Below are positions 22,405 through 31,046 of a DNA stretch of 42,765 nt, piece after piece. Location of the stretch: NCBI GenBank assembly GCA_016223025.1, contig JACRPU010000047.1:1-42765 (forward strand). Direction: 5' to 3'. Made by a program: the position numbers and the translations under genes. Numbering within the stretch: position 1 is the first letter of the stretch; each line of letters opens with the position of its first letter. The notes beneath the pieces are model-generated. The model saw only the letters and a program-made list of their open reading frames with translations. It did not search any database and had not been told where the DNA came from. This stretch comes from Nitrosomonadales bacterium (lineage in GTDB: Bacteria; Pseudomonadota; Gammaproteobacteria; Burkholderiales; Gallionellaceae).

Positions 22405-24387
22405 TTGCTCGCTTCCGGACAACTCGCCTCCCTGTTTTCTCCCGATGGCGCGCTCGCCGCACACATCGAGAATTTCCGCGCGCGCCCGCAGCAAGCGGAG
22501 ATGGCCCAGGCGATTGCCGAGGCGATCAACGCTAACGGCCAGCTCATCGCGGAAGCGGGTACGGGCACGGGCAAAACATTTGCCTATCTGGTACCTGCGC
22601 TGCTCGCGGGCGGCAAGGTAATCATTTCCACCGGAACGAAAAACCTGCAAGACCAGTTGTTCCAGAAGGACTTGCCCACGGTGCGCGATGCCTTGAAAGC
22701 GCCGGTTTCGCTGGCGCTGCTGAAAGGGCGCGCGAATTATGTGTGCCATTATCATCTGGAGCGCGCACAGGCCGACGGGCGTTTTGCCACGCGCGAAGAT
22801 GTGCGCCATCTGGGCAAGATCGCGAAATACGCCAAGACGACACAATCCGGCGACAAGAGCGGCCTGGCCGGCGTGCCGGAAAATGCGCCGATCTGGATGC
22901 AGGTGACTTCCACGCGGGACAACTGCCTGGGGCAGGAATGCCCGCAGCACAAGGAGTGTTTCGTGCTCAAGGCGCGCAAGGAAGCGATGGCGGCTGACGT
23001 AGTGGTGGTGAACCATCACCTGTTTTTTGCCGACGTGATGCTGCGCGACGAAGGCGTGGCCGAACTGCTACCCGCCTGCAACACGGTGATTTTTGACGAG
23101 GCGCACCAGTTGCCGGAAACCGCCAGCCTGTTTTTCGGCGAAAGCATTTCGACTTCGCAACTGCTGGATCTGGCGCGCGATGCGCGGCTGGAGGCGGCGG
23201 CCTCGGCCAGGGATTTTGCCGCACTGCCCGCCGCCAGCGACGCGCTGGACAAGGCCGCGCGCGACTTGCGGCTGGTATTCAAGAAGGAAGGGCGGCTACC
23301 CGTTACCGCCACGGACGACATCAAGGAATGGCCGGACGCGCTGAAAACACTGGGCGAAAGACTCGCGCTATTGAGCGGCTTGCTGGAAAAACAGGCAGAG
23401 CGCAGCGAAGGATTGGAAAACTGCCGGCAGCGGGCGCAGGATTTGGCACGGCAATTGCTGCAATGGTCCGGAAACGCCCCGCTCCCTCCCCACCCGGAGG
23501 AAGAGGGAAGGCATGGGGAAGATAATTCGGTGCGCTGGCTGGAAGTGTTTCACCACGCGGTGCAACTCAACACCACGCCGCTATCCATCGCGGAAATTTT
23601 TGCCCGGCAGGTCGGCGGGCATCCGCGTGCGTGGATTTTTACTTCCGCCACGCTGGCCGTGAAGCGGGATTTTTCGCATTATCAGTCCGAGATGGGATTG
23701 TCGGATGCCCGCACCGCCTGCTGGGACAGCCCGTTCAACTACCCGGAGCAGGCGTTGCTGTACGTGCCGCAGGGAATACCGGAACCGAACAGCCCGGCTT
23801 ATACCGAGGCGGTGGCGCAGGCCGCGCTGCCCTTGATCGAAGCCAGCAAGGGGCGCGCATTTCTGCTGTTCACCAGCTTGCGCGCCATGCAGCGCGCGCA
23901 CGAAATTCTGACCGCAGAATTCGATCGCAGGAACCTGAGCTATCCGCTGCTGCTCCAAGGGGAAGGTTCGCGCAACGATCTGCTGATGCGCTTCCGCGAA
24001 CACGGCAACGCGGTGCTGCTGGGCAGCCAGTCTTTCTGGGAAGGGGTGGACGTGCGCGGCGAGGCCCTGCAGCTCGTGGTGATAGACAAGCTGCCGTTCG
24101 CTCCGCCGGATGATCCGGTGCTGGCAGCGCGCATCGCCCGGATAAACCGGCAGGGGCGCAACGCCTTTCTGGAATACCAGTTGCCGCGCGCCGTAATCGC
24201 CCTCAAGCAAGGGGCGGGCAGGCTGATCCGCGATGAGAAAGACAGCGGCGTACTGATGATTTGCGACCCGCGGTTAATCGGCAAAGCCTACGGCAAACGT
24301 GTCTGGCAGAGCCTGCCGCCATTCCGACGCACGCGCGAACGGGATGAGGCGTTGCGTTTTTTGCGGCGCATATTTTCAGAGGGGTAG
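22405..24387 (+). CDS. DinG/YoaA-type Fe-S ATP-dependent DNA helicase
   Basis: A superfamily 2 helicase of the XPD/DinG group, 5'-3' polarity, used in repair or at stalled forks. It has Walker A AGTGTGKT (51-58) and four iron-sulfur cysteines at 114, 174, 179 and 185. The DEAH box is at 231-234, and helicase domain 2 has GSQSFWEGVDVRGEAL and the GRLIRDEKDSGV motif. The 660-residue length fits YoaA-like proteins. The best start is a TTG at 22405; no ATG precedes the conserved RPQQAEMA segment at a better place and no clear ribosome-binding site is seen, so the start is uncertain. An acidic insert near residues 355-375 is coded by repeat-like DNA. Confidence 0.92.
   Translation: MLASGQLASLFSPDGALAAHIENFRARPQQAEMAQAIAEAINANGQLIAEAGTGTGKTFAYLVPALLAGGKVIISTGTKNLQDQLFQKDLPTVRDALKAPVSLALLKGRANYVCHYHLERAQADGRFATREDVRHLGKIAKYAKTTQSGDKSGLAGVPENAPIWMQVTSTRDNCLGQECPQHKECFVLKARKEAMAADVVVVNHHLFFADVMLRDEGVAELLPACNTVIFDEAHQLPETASLFFGESISTSQLLDLARDARLEAAASARDFAALPAASDALDKAARDLRLVFKKEGRLPVTATDDIKEWPDALKTLGERLALLSGLLEKQAERSEGLENCRQRAQDLARQLLQWSGNAPLPPHPEEEGRHGEDNSVRWLEVFHHAVQLNTTPLSIAEIFARQVGGHPRAWIFTSATLAVKRDFSHYQSEMGLSDARTACWDSPFNYPEQALLYVPQGIPEPNSPAYTEAVAQAALPLIEASKGRAFLLFTSLRAMQRAHEILTAEFDRRNLSYPLLLQGEGSRNDLLMRFREHGNAVLLGSQSFWEGVDVRGEALQLVVIDKLPFAPPDDPVLAARIARINRQGRNAFLEYQLPRAVIALKQGAGRLIRDEKDSGVLMICDPRLIGKAYGKRVWQSLPPFRRTRERDEALRFLRRIFSEG
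23480..23512 (+). repeat. Possible in-frame repeat insertion in the helicase gene
   Basis: CTCCCTCCCC and AGGAAGAGGG form an imperfect hairpin resembling the C-rich repeat flank seen elsewhere in the window. It encodes the low-complexity LPPHPEEEGRHG segment, which interrupts otherwise well-conserved helicase sequence. Confidence 0.35.
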
Positions 24388-24449
24388 CCAGAGCGGCATG
24401 ATTGGGTTAAATTAACGGCAATACCATAACCTCCTACGGAGCAAACATC

Positions 24450-25337
24450 ATGAACGATACAATGTTCGGCCTGGTGATGGGCAAGGATCACTTGTACCCG
24501 CACGCGCTGGAAAAGCAGTTTCCCCGCATCGTGTACAAAATAGTCGAGCTGTGGGATACGCCGCAGATGGAAGCCTATTTTACCGACCTGATGGTTGACA
24601 AGCGCGGTGGCCGCAAGGGCTTCCCCAGCGACGTGGCCACCGAAATATACTATCTGAGCCAGGTGTATGACCGCACGCGCAAACTGGACAAGGCCCGCGA
24701 CGTAAACCCGTGGGCGAACATAGACATCAGCAAGCAGCAGGAGATAACCGGCAAGGGTTACCAATGCACGCCGCAAGGCTTCCTGAAATCGGCGGAAGCC
24801 GGGGATAAGGCGGCGATCCTCCTGTTCCTGGCAAGCGGGGTTGACATCAATACGCGCGACGAGCGCGGCTGGACACCGCTGATGATTTCTTCGTTCAACG
24901 GCAACGAGGAGATAGCCGAATTACTGGTACGCAGCGGCGCGGACGTGCATGCCAAGGACAACGCGGGCTACGGCCCGATGCACTGGGCGGCATTCAACGG
25001 CTTCCACAAGGTAATCAGGCTGCTGCTCGAAAAAGGCGCCAACGCCAACGCGCAAAGCAATTTCGGCTGGTCGCCGCTGATGCAGGCCTCCACCCGCGGG
25101 CATCTTGCCGCAGCCAGGCAGCTTCTGGAAAGCGGCGCCAACGCCAACCTGTCCAGCAAGGACGGATGGACAGCGCTGCACAAGGCCACCTCCAACGGTC
25201 ATCTGGAAGTCGTCAAGCTGCTGCTTGCCGGTGGCGCAAATGCGGACGCGCGCTACCAGGACGGCAGCACCGCGCTTTCCATCGCCACCAAAAACCGGAA
25301 CGAAGCGCTCGTCGCGCTGCTGAAAGCCTGCATCTGA
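24450..25337 (+). CDS. Ankyrin-repeat protein with an N-terminal domain of unknown function
   Basis: A 295-residue cytoplasmic protein without signal peptide. Residues 1 to about 100 form a conserved-looking helical domain (FGLVMGKDHLYPHALEKQFPRI, then FTDLMVDKRGGRKGFPSDVA) that I do not recognise. Residues from about 107 to the end hold five to six ankyrin repeats with regular GWTPLM, GADVHAKDNAGY, GANANAQS and TALHKATSNGH consensus pieces, so it probably binds another protein. Two segments (GANANAQSNFGWSPLM and GANANLSSKDGWTALH) look like recent internal repeats. GGAG lies upstream of the ATG. It is 62 bases after the helicase gene. No partner can be read from context. Confidence 0.85.
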   Translation: MNDTMFGLVMGKDHLYPHALEKQFPRIVYKIVELWDTPQMEAYFTDLMVDKRGGRKGFPSDVATEIYYLSQVYDRTRKLDKARDVNPWANIDISKQQEITGKGYQCTPQGFLKSAEAGDKAAILLFLASGVDINTRDERGWTPLMISSFNGNEEIAELLVRSGADVHAKDNAGYGPMHWAAFNGFHKVIRLLLEKGANANAQSNFGWSPLMQASTRGHLAAARQLLESGANANLSSKDGWTALHKATSNGHLEVVKLLLAGGANADARYQDGSTALSIATKNRNEALVALLKACI

Positions 25338-25338
25338 A

Positions 25339-25465
25339 CGCACATGGCGCAGGCCACCCCGAATGATGAATCGTCTGCGCCATGCGCGTTTCCCTCACCC
25401 CCGTTCCCCCTCTCCCGGAAGGAGAGGGGTACGGTATGCCCTCGCTGCGCGAGATTCACGTTAAA
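25339..25465 (-). repeat. 127-bp dispersed repeat, copy 2
   Basis: This is the reverse-oriented partner of 16277-16403. The hairpin arms are 25339-25352 and 25375-25388, with one arm carrying a single change. The 77-bp flank (25389-25465) matches copy 1 with about one substitution. The 22-bp spacer points the same way on the plus strand as in copy 1, although the flank is inverted. It lies between the convergent ankyrin and sensor-kinase genes and may end transcription of both. Confidence 0.9.
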
Positions 25466-25489
25466 CCGCAGACGGGAAGCGCCGCGTAA

Positions 25490-26785
25490 TTATTGTTGCG
25501 GCAATATCAGGCTGGCGATCAGCCCGCCTTCCCTGCCGTTTTCCAGGCGAAACTCGCCGCCGTGCAGCCGCGCGGCGCGCTCGACGATGGCCAGGCCCAG
25601 GCCAGACCCGCCCGCATCGCTGCGCGCAGCTTCCAACCTCACGAAAGGCCGCTTGGCCGCATCGCGCTGCGCATCGGGAATGCCCGCGCCGCGATCCACC
25701 ACCGCGAGAACAACCCGGTTCCCTTCCCGTTCGAGTCGCACGGTGATCTCGCCGCCGCCGTACTTGACGGCATTGTCCAGCAGGTTGGACAAGGCGCGCT
25801 TCAACAGCAGCGGCCTGACGGAAAGCGGCGGAACCGGCGTCAAGTCCAGCGTGAGGGATGCGGCCTGCGCCGCAAATGGTTGCGCCGTTTCCCGCACCAG
25901 AGCCTGCACGTCTGTCGGGGCAGCCGCCTCGTTTGCATCGAGGCGCGCATAGTCGAGAAATTGCCGGATCACCGCATCCATCTGCTCCACGTCGGCGGAA
26001 AGCCCCTCGCGCAGCGACTCGTCCACGCTCATTTCGGCGGCCAGCCGCACCCGCGCCAACGGCGTGCGCAGATCGTGCGAGATGCCGGCCAGCACCAGGG
26101 CGCGCTCGCGCTCGTTCGATGCGAGGTCGGCGGACATCTGGTTGAAGGCGCGCGATACGGCGGCGATCTCCTGCGCGCCGTGTTCCGGCAGCGGTTGCGG
26201 CATGTCGCCATGGCCCACCTGTTGCGCCGCCCGCGCAAGCCGTTTCAGGGGGCGCGCCACCTGGCGCGCGATAAAGTAGGCGCCGAGCAAGGCCAGCGCC
26301 AGCACCGCGCCGCCCCACACCAGCAGCACCTGCGGCGTCGCGCGCTCGACGCGCTCTCTGGGCAGCGCCACCCAGAACTCCTGATCGCCGATGAAGAAAC
26401 TCACCCACAACGCTTCCACTCCGTTGCGCTTTGCGGCGAAGCGCGTGTTGTCGCCCAGTGTGCCGCGCACCTTTTCCGCCATCAGCCGGAATTCCGGAGG
26501 GTGATCGGGCAGGGCCTCCAGCGCATCGTCCGGCTCCGCCATCTGCACGCGCAGCCCTTCCGCTTCGGCCAGTTCGGCCAGCAGCGCGCCACGCCATTCC
26601 GGCGCGGCGGACAGCACGGCGGCGCGCGTGAGATTGATCGCCGATGTCACCAGTTGCGCCATCTGCCGGGCGTGCGGCTGTTGCTCGCCGTAGCTGAAAA
26701 TCGCCACGTAAGCGGCGAGCGGCAACACGATCAGCGCGACCATGAGCAGGAACGAACGCGCCAGCAGAGTTTTGGGCGGCACCAT
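25490..26785 (-). CDS. EnvZ-like sensor histidine kinase
   Basis: A membrane sensor kinase of 431 residues with a membrane helix at about 11-31 and a periplasmic domain of about 120 residues. A second helix (152-172) is followed by a HAMP linker. The dimerisation domain has GISHDLRTPLARV (phospho-accepting His237). The ATPase domain has an N box (NLLDNAVKYGGG), a G1 box (VDRGAGIPD) and a G2 box (GSGLGLAI). It is EnvZ-like in layout, but its input is unknown. The ATG at 26785 overlaps the TGA of the response-regulator gene (TGATG), meaning coupled translation. The upstream in-frame start would add 15 residues within ompR and is unlikely. Confidence 0.92.
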   Translation of the reverse strand: MVPPKTLLARSFLLMVALIVLPLAAYVAIFSYGEQQPHARQMAQLVTSAINLTRAAVLSAAPEWRGALLAELAEAEGLRVQMAEPDDALEALPDHPPEFRLMAEKVRGTLGDNTRFAAKRNGVEALWVSFFIGDQEFWVALPRERVERATPQVLLVWGGAVLALALLGAYFIARQVARPLKRLARAAQQVGHGDMPQPLPEHGAQEIAAVSRAFNQMSADLASNERERALVLAGISHDLRTPLARVRLAAEMSVDESLREGLSADVEQMDAVIRQFLDYARLDANEAAAPTDVQALVRETAQPFAAQAASLTLDLTPVPPLSVRPLLLKRALSNLLDNAVKYGGGEITVRLEREGNRVVLAVVDRGAGIPDAQRDAAKRPFVRLEAARSDAGGSGLGLAIVERAARLHGGEFRLENGREGGLIASLILPQQ

Positions 26786-27504
26786 CAAGGCTTTGTTCCG
26801 TCCGGCACAAACACATACCCATGCCCCCACACCGTCTGGATGAAACGCGGCCTGGCCGGGTCGGCTTCTACCAGCTTGCGCAGCCGCGACACCTGCACGT
26901 CAATGGCGCGATCGAACGGCTCGTGCTCGCGGCCGCGCGCCAGTTCCATCAACCGGTCGCGCGACAGCGGGTGGCGCGGGCGGGTCGCCAGCGCCTTGAG
27001 CAAAGCAAACTCCCCGGTAGTCAGCGCAACCGGCTTGCCGGATCGGGTCAGCGCGCGCGTGGCAAAATTCAGCTCGCAATCGCCGAAGGCCACCGTTTTT
27101 TCTTCCGCATCCGGCGCGCCGACCGGATGCAAGCCCTTGCGCCGCAACACCGCGTTGATGCGCGCCACCAGCTCGCGCGGATTGAACGGCTTGGGCAGAT
27201 AATCGTCCGCGCCCATTTCCAGCCCGACGATGCGGTCAATCTCGTCGCCCCTGGCGGTGAGCAGGATCACCGGCACCTCCTCGCCCGCGCCGCGCAGCCG
27301 CCGCAGGATCGCCAGCCCGTCTTCGCCGGGCAGCATCAGGTCCAGCACCAGCAGATGATAGCGGTTCAGCGCCAAAGCCTTGCCCAGCGCGCCGCCGTCC
27401 GCGACCGCCTTGACCGCGAAGCCCTGCTCGCCGAGATAGCGCACCAGCAGCTCGCGCAGGCGGGCGTCGTCGTCAATGATGAGGATGCGTTGCGTGGCAG
27501 TCAT
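26785..27504 (-). CDS. OmpR-like response regulator
   Basis: This two-component DNA-binding regulator has 239 residues. The receiver domain has the acidic pair (DDD at 11-13), phospho-acceptor Asp55 in LVLDLMLPG, and the conserved Lys in YLPKPFNPREL. The C-terminal winged helix has ALTTGEFALLKALATRP and DVQVSRLRKLVEADPARPRFIQTVWGHGYVF, the OmpR/PhoB signature. It is the first gene of the operon with the kinase. It diverges from two small exported proteins across 178 bases that contain an inverted repeat, so it may regulate these proteins; that is inference. Confidence 0.93.
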   Translation of the reverse strand: MTATQRILIIDDDARLRELLVRYLGEQGFAVKAVADGGALGKALALNRYHLLVLDLMLPGEDGLAILRRLRGAGEEVPVILLTARGDEIDRIVGLEMGADDYLPKPFNPRELVARINAVLRRKGLHPVGAPDAEEKTVAFGDCELNFATRALTRSGKPVALTTGEFALLKALATRPRHPLSRDRLMELARGREHEPFDRAIDVQVSRLRKLVEADPARPRFIQTVWGHGYVFVPDGTKP

Positions 27505-27536
27505 GGCGGAATGATAAGGCGAACCATCGTTCGATC

Positions 27537-27582
27537 TGTAAAAAATTGTGAGTCAATCGCGGAGCGGAAACAAATTTTTACA
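27537..27582. promoter_or_regulatory. Inverted repeat in the ompR upstream region, likely operator
   Basis: TGTAAAAAATTGT (27537-27549) and ACAAATTTTTACA (27570-27582) match as an inverted repeat at 12 of 13 positions with a 20-bp spacer. A further TTACA occurs near 27611. AT-rich sites of this kind in the divergent region between a response regulator and its neighbours are good candidates for binding by the regulator. Confidence 0.45.
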
Positions 27583-27682
27583 AATCGGCGCCCGCCAACA
27601 ACACTTCGCTTACAGTTCAACCTTACCATGCATTCCACGCCATCAGTGGCGCGCATCCATAAACCCACACAGGAGACGAACC

Positions 27683-28060
27683 ATGAATACCGCACACAAA
27701 ACCTTTATGGCCCTGCTCGGCATCGGCCTGGCCGCCCTGATCGGCAACAGCGCGCTGGCCGGCGAACACCGCGACGGCGCGCGCGCCGAAGCCCGCCAGA
27801 ACCACCCCGCCAGGCACGGAGTGGATGCGCGCGAGCACCGCCAGCACCAGCGCATCAACCGGGGCGTGCGCTCGGGGCAACTGACCAGGGAGGAAACCCG
27901 CGATCTCGCCGCACAACAACGCGAAATCCGCCAGAAGGAACGGCAATATCGCTCGGACGGGAAATTCACCAAGGAAGAGCGCAAAGATGTTCAGCAGGAT
28001 CTGAATCAGGCCAGCAAGGATATTTACCGGGAAAAGCATGACGGCGAAACCCGCAAATAA
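27683..28060 (+). CDS. Small exported charged protein of unknown function
   Basis: A 125-residue protein with a Sec signal peptide (cleavage likely after SALA near residue 26) and a very charged, helical mature part. A repeated theme INRGVRSGQLTREETRDL and YRSDGKFTKEERKDVQQDLN suggests two related helix-turn-helix-like or EF-hand-like segments. The second has an acidic DGKFTKEE loop that might bind a cation. Start chosen at 27683 because AGGAGA lies eight bases upstream; an open frame before it is not coding-like. It is followed by a second small exported protein 27 bases on, likely one transcript, divergent from the two-component genes. Confidence 0.75.
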   Translation: MNTAHKTFMALLGIGLAALIGNSALAGEHRDGARAEARQNHPARHGVDAREHRQHQRINRGVRSGQLTREETRDLAAQQREIRQKERQYRSDGKFTKEERKDVQQDLNQASKDIYREKHDGETRK

Positions 28061-28087
28061 CCATCACTCCGGCCAAGGAGGCACAAC

Positions 28088-28651
28088 ATGAATACGGTTC
28101 TTAACGCGCTGGTTTCTGCGGGCATTGCCGCCGCATTCAGCTTCAACGCGATCGCCGCCGATGCCGCCGCCGGACAAAACGGCGGCGTGCGCGAGCAGGC
28201 AGAGCGCGCGGAAATGCGCAGAAAAATGCAGGATCACTGGAAGGGCATGTCGCCGGAAGAGCGTCGCGCCATGCGCGAAACGGTCATCGAGGATGCGAGA
28301 AACATGCCCGCCGGGGAACGCGCCCTGGCTCGCAGGGAAATGCGCGAAAAAATGAAAGAGCGCCGGGAAAATCTGCCGCCCGGGGAACGCGCGGAGCGCC
28401 GCAAAGAGATGCGCGAACGCTTTGAAGGGATGTCGCCGGAAGAACGCGGGGAAATGCGCGAAAAAATGAGAAAGCGCTGGGAAAGCCTGCCGCCCGAGGA
28501 ACGCGCGGAGCGCCGCAAGGAGATGCGCGAGCGCTTTGAGAAAATGTCGCCGGAGGAACGCGAGCAATTCAGGCGCGACATGGGCAGGCGCGACGGTATG
28601 CCGCCACCCCTTGCCGGTCGCCCGGGCGTAAAACCGGAAGATGCGCGATAA
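28088..28651 (+). CDS. Exported Arg/Glu-rich repeat protein (DUF3106-like)
   Basis: A 187-residue exported protein: signal peptide ending near AIAA (residue 24), then almost only long charged helices. Repeated MSPEER/LPPEERAERRKEMRERFE units occur, in the style of DUF3106-type proteins. Two complete 38-residue units are encoded by a tandem 114-bp DNA repeat (28337-28564), with partial earlier units. It is strongly basic and acidic with few hydrophobic residues, so it is either a coiled or single-helix structure. The place downstream of a two-component system recalls small periplasmic stress proteins (CpxP/Spy), but I see no LTxxQ motif, so that comparison is weak. Confidence 0.7.
   Translation: MNTVLNALVSAGIAAAFSFNAIAADAAAGQNGGVREQAERAEMRRKMQDHWKGMSPEERRAMRETVIEDARNMPAGERALARREMREKMKERRENLPPGERAERRKEMRERFEGMSPEERGEMREKMRKRWESLPPEERAERRKEMRERFEKMSPEEREQFRRDMGRRDGMPPPLAGRPGVKPEDAR
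28337..28564 (+). repeat. Tandem 114-bp repeat within the Arg/Glu-rich gene
   Basis: Two adjacent 114-bp units (28337-28450 and 28451-28564) encode EMREKM...MSPEER with only a few substitutions. A repeat of exactly 38 codons can change copy number without breaking the frame. Confidence 0.85.
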
Positions 28652-28745
28652 CGCCACGCTTTTAGCCGCAAGCTCGAAACTTCGCTACGCTCGTTTTCCA
28701 CCCTTGCAGCTATCGAACCCTGGGCGGTTTTTCTGTTTCCCCCGG

Positions 28746-30134
28746 TTATGCCGTCTCCGCCCATAAATCGTGGGTATCGGAGCCGGTGATTCTGACCTCG
28801 GCAAAATCGCCCACGCTCATCTGCCGCCCGTTTTCGATGTAAACCAGCCCGTCAATCTCCGGCGCGTCGGCGGAACTGCGCGCAATGGCGCCTTCCTCGC
28901 CCACTTCATCCACCAGCACGGTGATAGTCTTGCCGATCTTGCGCGCGAGACGCTCTTCGCTGATCTCTTCCTGCAACTGCATCAAACGCCCGAGCCGCTC
29001 CTGCTGCACTTCGGGCGGAATGTGGTCCGGCAGGCGGTTGGCTGCCGCGCCTTCCACCGGTGAATAGGCAAACGCGCCGACGCGATCCAGTTGCGCTTCT
29101 TCGAGGAAATCGAGCAACTCCTCGAACTCCTCTTCCGTTTCGCCGGGAAAGCCGACGATGAAGGTGCTGCGCAGGGCGATGTCCGGGCAGGCGCTGCGCC
29201 ATTGCCGGATGCGCGCCAGCACGTTGCTGCTGTCGCCGGGGCGTTTCATCAGATTGAGTATGCGCGGGTTGGCGTGCTGGAATGGCACATCGAGATAAGG
29301 CAGGACCGTTCCTTCCGCCATCAGGGGAATGACTTCATCCACATGCGGGTAAGGATAGACGTAATGCAGGCGCACCCAAATATCCCCGCCGCCCGCTTTG
29401 CCAAGTTCGCCCAATGCCCGCGCCAGTTCGGTCATGCGGGTCCGGAGCGGCCTGCCGCCCCGGAAACCGGTGCGGTGCTTTACATCCACCCCATAGGCGC
29501 CGGTATCCTGCGAAATCACCAGCAATTCCTTCACGCCCGCGTTCACCAGATTTTCCGCCTCCCCCATCACATCGCCCACCGGACGGCTGACAAGGCCGCC
29601 GCGCAGGCTGGGTATGATGCAGAAGGTGCAGCGGTGGTTGCAGCCCTCGGAAATTTTCAGGTAGGCGTAATGCCTGGGCGTGAGGCGGATGCCCTGCGCG
29701 GGCACCAGGCCTGTCCTGAGCATGGTCGAAGGGTCAGCGTATGGGTCATGGGTACCTTCGGCATGGATCGGGACAGGCTTCGGCAGATGCGCGTGTACCG
29801 CATCCATCACCTCGTCCGCCGCGTGCGGACCGGTGATGGCCAGTACCTTGGGGTGCGCCCGCCGCACCACCTCGCCTTTTGCCCCCAGACAACCGGTTAC
29901 GATAACCTTGCCGTTTTCGGCCAGCGCTTCACCGATGGCATCCAGCGATTCCTCCACCGCGCTGTCTATGAAGCCGCAGGTGTTGACCACCACCAGATCG
30001 GAATCCTGGTAGCTGCCGGAAATCAGGTAGCCCTCGGCGCGCAGGCGGGTAAGGATGTGCTCGGAATCCACCGTCGCCTTGGGGCAGCCGAGCGAGACAA
30101 AGCCGACGCGCGGCACAGCGAGTTTCTTGTCCAT
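28746..30134 (-). CDS. rimO: Ribosomal protein uS12 methylthiotransferase RimO
   Basis: This radical-SAM enzyme adds a methylthio group to Asp of ribosomal protein uS12. The N-terminal Fe-S domain has Cys17, Cys53 and Cys82. The radical-SAM CxxxCxxC motif is Cys165-Cys169-Cys172 (GCNHRCTFC), and a TRAM domain closes the protein. At 462 residues it is about 20 longer than typical. The extra part is at residues 122-143, just before the catalytic motif, and is coded by a repeat-like DNA stretch at 29706-29771. It starts 22 bases after the stop of the ZIP transporter gene and is probably co-transcribed with it. Confidence 0.96.
   Translation of the reverse strand: MDKKLAVPRVGFVSLGCPKATVDSEHILTRLRAEGYLISGSYQDSDLVVVNTCGFIDSAVEESLDAIGEALAENGKVIVTGCLGAKGEVVRRAHPKVLAITGPHAADEVMDAVHAHLPKPVPIHAEGTHDPYADPSTMLRTGLVPAQGIRLTPRHYAYLKISEGCNHRCTFCIIPSLRGGLVSRPVGDVMGEAENLVNAGVKELLVISQDTGAYGVDVKHRTGFRGGRPLRTRMTELARALGELGKAGGGDIWVRLHYVYPYPHVDEVIPLMAEGTVLPYLDVPFQHANPRILNLMKRPGDSSNVLARIRQWRSACPDIALRSTFIVGFPGETEEEFEELLDFLEEAQLDRVGAFAYSPVEGAAANRLPDHIPPEVQQERLGRLMQLQEEISEERLARKIGKTITVLVDEVGEEGAIARSSADAPEIDGLVYIENGRQMSVGDFAEVRITGSDTHDLWAETA
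29706..29771. repeat. In-frame repeat insertion in rimO
   Basis: On the plus strand the segment includes CCTGAGCATGGTCGAAGGGT, which matches the core of a dispersed repeat (CCTGAGC..GTCGAAGG) widespread in proteobacterial genomes. It encodes about 22 residues ([21 protein letters not shown]) not expected in RimO. The frame is kept. Confidence 0.6.
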
Positions 30135-30156
30135 GGTTATTTCCGTTCCGCAGCCA

Positions 30157-30936
30157 TCATTCCGTTACCAGCGCGCCCAGCAGGCCCACCGTCGCCACCC
30201 CCAGCACAATCAGCCCGACCTGCTCCAGCGTGTCGCGCAGTTGCGCGCGCTTGTGCAGGCCGGGTATCAGGTCGGCCACCGCGACGTAGATCATGCTCGC
30301 CGCCGCCAGCGCCAGCAGCGACGGTATCCACGACTGCATGGTCTGCAAGGTGAAATAGCCCAGCACGCCGCCCGCCACTGAAGCGAAACTGGAAATCAGA
30401 TTTAACTGGAAAGCCCTGGCCCTGCTGTAGCCGGAATGCAACAGGATGGCGAAATCGCCGACTTCCTGCGGGATTTCGTGCGCGATGATGGCCAGCGCCG
30501 TGACCATGCCGAGATGCGTGTCGGCGAGAAAGGCGGCCGCGATGATGACGCCATCCACGAAATTGTGGAAGGTATCGCCCAGCATGATCATCAGGCCGCT
30601 GCGCCCATGATCGTGGCCATGCTCTCCGGCGAGCAGCTCGTGCGCCTCGCAATGCTCGTGGTGGCAGTGACGCCACAGCACCAGCTTTTCCAGCACGAAA
30701 AACAGCAGAATGCCAAACAGCACCGTTGCGCTGAGGACGGCCACATCGGGCGCAAGCTTGATCGCCTCGGGCAAAATATCGAGGAACACCGCGCCGAGCA
30801 GCGCGCCGATGGCGTAGCTCACCATTGCGCCGACATAGCGCTGTGCGCGGGTGTTAAGCGCAAACAGCGCGGCGCACAGCACGCTCAACACGCCGCCACT
30901 GATGCTGGCAACGATAATCCAGGCTAAAGCACTCAT
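30157..30936 (-). CDS. ZIP-family metal transporter
   Basis: An inner-membrane importer or exporter of zinc or related divalent metals, 259 residues with about eight helices. A cytoplasmic histidine-rich loop ([11 protein letters not shown]...GEHGHDHG, about 90-110) lies between helices III and IV. The metal-site motifs are HNFVDG (124-129) and HEIPQEVGD (153-161), the latter the family's helix V signature. No Zur-like site is evident upstream. The gene is first in a two-gene unit with rimO. Which metal it carries and the transport direction cannot be read. Confidence 0.92.
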   Translation of the reverse strand: MSALAWIIVASISGGVLSVLCAALFALNTRAQRYVGAMVSYAIGALLGAVFLDILPEAIKLAPDVAVLSATVLFGILLFFVLEKLVLWRHCHHEHCEAHELLAGEHGHDHGRSGLMIMLGDTFHNFVDGVIIAAAFLADTHLGMVTALAIIAHEIPQEVGDFAILLHSGYSRARAFQLNLISSFASVAGGVLGYFTLQTMQSWIPSLLALAAASMIYVAVADLIPGLHKRAQLRDTLEQVGLIVLGVATVGLLGALVTE

Positions 30937-31003
30937 GCGAGTTCGGGAAAACGATGACGCGCGGATTATACTCAGAGTGAGTTAAAAGTAAGCCACAAAC
31001 ATT

Positions 31004-31012
31004 TGGTATGAT
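31004..31012 (+). promoter_or_regulatory. Extended -10 promoter candidate upstream of the RM island
   Basis: TTGGTATGAT-type sequence (TG, one base, TATGAT at 31007-31012) lies 36 bases before a start-like ATG at 31048 that matches the nadE start. If the island split nadE from its leader, this was the nadE promoter and now serves res. Confidence 0.4.
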
Positions 31013-31046
31013 GGGCAAACACTGCAAAACCGGATTACGGGAAAGG

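Noticed and set aside
25493..27202. 569-codon plus-strand frame across the kinase and regulator genes
   Set aside because: It is antisense to two intact two-component genes and has no recognisable domain.
29091..30353. 420-codon plus-strand frame across rimO and the ZIP gene
   Set aside because: It is antisense to both real genes and lacks any motif.
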